Shown: one piece after another, positions 6,048 through 9,063 of the stretch | How positions within the stretch are numbered: position 1 is the stretch's first letter | Layout: the number at the start of each line of letters is the position of its first letter | Origin: Bacteroidota bacterium | Lineage (GTDB): Bacteria > Bacteroidota > Bacteroidia > Chitinophagales > Chitinophagaceae | Direction: 5' to 3' | DNA length: 9,063 nucleotides | Assembly: GCA_023429365.1 (NCBI GenBank) | Contig: JAEYVW010000403.1 | Location: 1 to 9,063 of the forward strand | Notes under the pieces: model-generated | What the model was told of the DNA's origin: nothing | What the model saw: only the letters and a program-made list of their open reading frames with translations | Databases searched by the model: none | Position numbers and translations under genes: made by a program

Positions 6048-7271
6048 ATGAAGAAGATTAAAAATATATCACTCGCTTTATCGCTGGTGTTTTTATTAGC
6101 CGCCTGCGGGAATAGCAATAAAGATGAATCGGCCGCGGTTGGTGACCTGAAGAAAAAACTCGAGAAGCTGAAGAAAGATAAAAGCGGACTCGATGCCCAG
6201 ATCAGGCAGGTAGAAGAGCAATTGGCCAAGGCCGATCCTTCTTCTGTACAGGCGCAGAAACTGGTGTCGCTGGATACGATCGGAGTACAGGAGTTTTCGC
6301 ATTATATCGAACTGCAGGGAAAGATCGATGCTGATAATGTTGCTTATGTGTCCCCGGCAGGTATGGGTGGTGTGATCAAAGCTGTGTATGTAAAAGCCGG
6401 CGATCGTGTAAGAAAGGGACAAACCCTGTTGAAACTTGATGATGCCCTGGCCCGCCAGTCACTGGTAGCAGCACAACAACAAACGGGTGTTTTAAAAGCA
6501 AGACTGGATCAGGCAAAAACAATCTATGAAAGATACCAGAATCTCTGGAAGCAAAATATCGGCGCGGAAATAAATGTGATCAATGCAAAAGCAGAAGTTG
6601 ATGCCCTGCAGAGCCAGCTAAACGCCGGCGAAGCACAGGTACGTGCGGCACAGGAACAGGTTTCACAAACAAATGTTACTGCGCAGATCAGTGGGGTGGT
6701 TGATGAAGTGAGTGTAAAAGTTGGTGAATTCTTTTCTCCGCAAACCGCGGCTGATCCGCGGGTGGGACAAATCAGGATCGTCAACAATAGCAATATTAAG
6801 ATTGTGACTGAGGTGCCCGAGAATTATTCATCGAGGATAAAGAAAGGTGATGCGGTGGAAGTGATGTTGCCTGGATTGGGCAAGCCACCTTTTAAATCAA
6901 CCCTCAATGTGGTTGGTGCAGCAGTGAACCCAACTACACGTTCATTTACCGTGGAGGCAAAACTTCCTTCCGATCCTGATCTGAAACCAAACCAGCTGGC
7001 CACGATGAAGATACTCGACTACCGCGCGAAAGAAGCGGTCACTGTTGCCATAAACCTGGTGCAGTCAGATGAAAAAGGTAAGTACGTATATGTAGCTGAG
7101 AAAACAGGTGACAAGTATATCGCCCGTAAGAAGAATGTGGTGGCAGGAGAATCCTACAATGGGGTGATGGAAATAAAAACCGGCCTGGCGGCGGGTGACG
7201 TGGTTATCACCGAAGGTTACCAGACCGTTTATGACGGACAGGTTGTTACAGCAAGCCCCGCGATACTCTAG
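6048..7271 (+). CDS. RND efflux periplasmic adaptor (membrane fusion protein), lipoprotein
   Basis: This adaptor links the RND pump to the TolC-like channel. I start it at ATG 6048 (407 residues) rather than at an in-frame TTG at 6027, because the ATG begins a clean lipoprotein signal, MKKIKNISLALSLVFLLAAC, with lipobox LAAC and lipidation at C20. Next comes a charged, probably coiled-coil stretch (about 33-61, LKKKLEKLKKDKSGL then QIRQVEEQLAK). The first barrel-sandwich (biotinyl-lipoyl) half is VSPAGMGGVIKAVYVKAGDRV (about 101-121); the alpha-hairpin is about 133-208; the second lipoyl half is ISGVVDEVSVKVGEFF (214-229). A beta-barrel (NIKIVTEVPENYSSRIKKGD) and a membrane-proximal domain ending TGLAAGDVVITEGYQTVYDGQVV complete the usual order. 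The pump gene follows after 39 bp. Confidence 0.94.
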   Translation: MKKIKNISLALSLVFLLAACGNSNKDESAAVGDLKKKLEKLKKDKSGLDAQIRQVEEQLAKADPSSVQAQKLVSLDTIGVQEFSHYIELQGKIDADNVAYVSPAGMGGVIKAVYVKAGDRVRKGQTLLKLDDALARQSLVAAQQQTGVLKARLDQAKTIYERYQNLWKQNIGAEINVINAKAEVDALQSQLNAGEAQVRAAQEQVSQTNVTAQISGVVDEVSVKVGEFFSPQTAADPRVGQIRIVNNSNIKIVTEVPENYSSRIKKGDAVEVMLPGLGKPPFKSTLNVVGAAVNPTTRSFTVEAKLPSDPDLKPNQLATMKILDYRAKEAVTVAINLVQSDEKGKYVYVAEKTGDKYIARKKNVVAGESYNGVMEIKTGLAAGDVVITEGYQTVYDGQVVTASPAIL

Positions 7272-7310
7272 GACTTAAGCTGATTTGAAAATTTATTTAA
7301 AACTATACTG

Positions 7311-9063
7311 ATGAAAGTCATCGAGGGAGTTACAAAGAATTTTAAGGAATTCAAACCTACCAGCTGGGCTGTCGATAATAAAACCGCGATATATATCATT
7401 GCCATCATTATATCGATATATGGATTGATCAAGTTTAACAGCATGCCGAAGGAGCAGTTCCCGGATATCGTTGTGCCTACTATTTCCATCGCGACGGTAT
7501 ATGTGGGTAATTCACCAAAGGATATCGAGAACCTGGTAACACGGCCAATAGAAAAGGAATTGAAAGGCATTAGCGGGGCTAAGGTGAATAAGATACAAAG
7601 TACATCCCAGGCCGATTACAGTTTGATCATCGTTGAGTTTGATACGGATGTAAAAACAGATATCGCCCGCCAGAAAGTAAAAGACGCTATTGATAAAGCA
7701 AGGGCCGACCTGCCAACAGATCTTACTTCTGAGCCCGATGTGCAGGAGTTCGCCTTTAGTGAAATGCCGATCATGTTTGTGAACGTGAGCGGCGACTATG
7801 AAGGGATAAAGCTGAAAGAGTATGCAGATAAAATGCAGGATCGCTTTGAGGAGCTTAGTGAGATCACCCGTGCGGAAATAGTAGGTGCGCCGGAAAGAGA
7901 GATCCAGGTAAATGTGGATCCATACAGGATGGCTGCCTCAAGGATCAGTTTCACTGATATTGAAACGGCAATATCAAGGGAGAATATGGATATCACCGGT
8001 GGCCTGATCGAAACAGGAAATATGAAACGCACCCTGATGATCAAAGGGCAATTTAGTTCCGCCGAGGATCTCAAAAATATCGTGGTTCGTAGTGGTGCCC
8101 AGGGTGCGTCGGTCTATCTCAGGGACTTTGCTGAAATAAAAGATACGATAAAGGAGAAAGACAGTTATGCCAGGCTCGACGGAAAGAATGTGGTGACGCT
8201 GAATATCGTAAAGCGGGCGGGTGAAAACCTGATCGAAGCGGCAGATAAGATCAAGGCAACAGTAGCCGAAATGCAGCAAAAAGAGGATTTACCGCGTGAC
8301 CTGAAAGTGGTTATCACCGGCGACCAGAGCAAGCAAACCAAAACATCATTTCATGAACTGATCAATACCATCATCATTGGTTTCACCCTGGTATTGCTGA
8401 TCCTTATGTTTTTTATGGGTGTTACCAACGCCTTCTTCGTGGCCCTGAGTGTACCCTTGAGCGTGTTTGTGGCATTCCTGTTTCTACCGGTGGCCGACGC
8501 CATTGTCGGGACAAGTGTGACGCTAAACTTCATTGTGTTGTTTGGGCTATTGTTTGGACTGGGTATTATCGTTGATGACGCGATCGTGGTGATTGAGAAT
8601 ACGCACCGGATATATAATAATGGTAAAGTACCGATTGTGCGAAGTGCGAAAGAGGCGGCAGGTGAAGTGTTCATACCCGTATTGGCAGGTACCGCCACCA
8701 CGCTGGCGCCATTTTTCCCATTGCTTTTCTGGAAAGGACTGATCGGAAAGTTCATGATATATTTGCCTACTATCCTGATCCTGACGCTGGCGGCTTCACT
8801 GATCGTAGCCTTTATCTTCAACCCGGTATTTGCTGTGAGCTTTATGAAGCCGGAAGGAAAAGAATATGAGAAGCCGAAGAAAGCTGTGTTCAGGAATAAA
8901 TGGTTTCTCACTTTCCTGATTGCGGGAATATTGCTACACCTGCCGGGTTTTCATGGCATGGCCAATTTCCTGTTGCTCCTGGCAATTCTCATGGTGTTCA
9001 ACGCTTATGTCCTGAATGATTGGATCCATTCCTTCCAGAACCGGGTATTGCCCGGGTTGATGA
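7311..9063 (+). CDS. RND efflux pump permease (3' end outside window)
   Basis: This is the proton-driven inner-membrane pump of the tripartite exporter; 584 residues are present of an expected 1000-1150, and the frame is open at the window end. TM1 is about 24-42 (TAIYIIAIIISIYGLIKF), followed by the usual MPKEQFPDIVVPTISIATVY and the PN/PC porter region, including ENLVTRPIEKELKGI and VNVDPYRMAASRISF. TM2 onward begins near FHELINTIIIGFTLVLLILM. TM4 carries the proton-relay pair D422/D423 in GLGIIVDDAIVVIEN, which identifies the RND superfamily and suggests an active pump. After TM6 (TLAASLIVAFIFNPVFAVSF) comes a charged linker and two additional hydrophobic stretches (about 531-547 and 551-568) before the region where TM7 is expected. 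HAE-type drug export is more likely than heavy-metal export, but the substrate is unknown. The ATG at 7311 has no Shine-Dalgarno sequence. Confidence 0.96.
   Translation, partial: MKVIEGVTKNFKEFKPTSWAVDNKTAIYIIAIIISIYGLIKFNSMPKEQFPDIVVPTISIATVYVGNSPKDIENLVTRPIEKELKGISGAKVNKIQSTSQADYSLIIVEFDTDVKTDIARQKVKDAIDKARADLPTDLTSEPDVQEFAFSEMPIMFVNVSGDYEGIKLKEYADKMQDRFEELSEITRAEIVGAPEREIQVNVDPYRMAASRISFTDIETAISRENMDITGGLIETGNMKRTLMIKGQFSSAEDLKNIVVRSGAQGASVYLRDFAEIKDTIKEKDSYARLDGKNVVTLNIVKRAGENLIEAADKIKATVAEMQQKEDLPRDLKVVITGDQSKQTKTSFHELINTIIIGFTLVLLILMFFMGVTNAFFVALSVPLSVFVAFLFLPVADAIVGTSVTLNFIVLFGLLFGLGIIVDDAIVVIENTHRIYNNGKVPIVRSAKEAAGEVFIPVLAGTATTLAPFFPLLFWKGLIGKFMIYLPTILILTLAASLIVAFIFNPVFAVSFMKPEGKEYEKPKKAVFRNKWFLTFLIAGILLHLPGFHGMANFLLLLAILMVFNAYVLNDWIHSFQNRVLPGLM

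Noticed and set aside
8351..8911. 186-residue open frame on the minus strand
   Set aside because: It lies wholly antisense to the RND pump coding sequence, with low-complexity Ser/Thr/Asn-rich composition and no recognisable motif. The plus-strand frame has clear family motifs throughout.
1..9063. Mobile element, CRISPR or defence-system content
   Set aside because: No transposase, integrase, direct-repeat array, tRNA or defence-type domain is visible; all eight genes are of housekeeping or efflux type with uniform base composition.

Overview
The window looks like an ordinary chromosomal segment from a Bacteroidota bacterium, most likely the Chitinophagaceae/Sphingobacteriia side of the phylum. 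Three things point there: promoter-like TATCTTTG and TAGTTTTG boxes matching the Bacteroidota -7 consensus TAnnTTTG, A/T-rich start regions without clear Shine-Dalgarno sequences, and the regulator - TolC - adaptor - RND gene order. The genus cannot be fixed from the sequence alone. I see no tRNA, rRNA, CRISPR array, insertion sequence or phage gene.

Left half, minus strand, read right to left. A DUF502 membrane protein (3258-3890) is followed by a secreted zinc-dependent S1/P1 nuclease / phospholipase C-type enzyme (2216-3181). The 76-bp gap between them contains nested inverted repeats that could fold over the second gene's start codon. After a hairpin (2134-2174) comes serC, phosphoserine aminotransferase (990-2081), with its own candidate promoter. 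Next, 28 bp away, is a DUF1015 protein (961 to beyond position 1) whose C-terminus lies outside the window. The serC-DUF1015 pair suggests a role for DUF1015 in serine/phosphoserine metabolism.

Right half, plus strand. A divergent 138-bp intergenic region (3891-4028) separates DUF502 from a four-gene efflux operon. The operon comprises a TetR-family repressor (4029-4667), a TolC-like outer-membrane channel overlapping it by 20 bp (4648-6012), a lipoprotein periplasmic adaptor (6048-7271) and an RND inner-membrane pump (from 7311, cut by the window end). Together the last three would form a tripartite drug or metabolite exporter spanning the envelope, with the repressor sensing a ligand and controlling its own operon. 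The intergenic region has a well-formed promoter for tetR. A perfect 11-bp inverted repeat lies across its -33 element and spacer and is the best candidate operator. A second, unrelated palindrome lies in the opposing DUF502 promoter.

No clearly new system is visible. The points most worth following are the tetR operator candidate, the possible translational-coupling hairpin between DUF502 and the nuclease, the DUF1015-serC link with a ParB-like DGHHR motif, and an extra hydrophobic hairpin in the RND pump.
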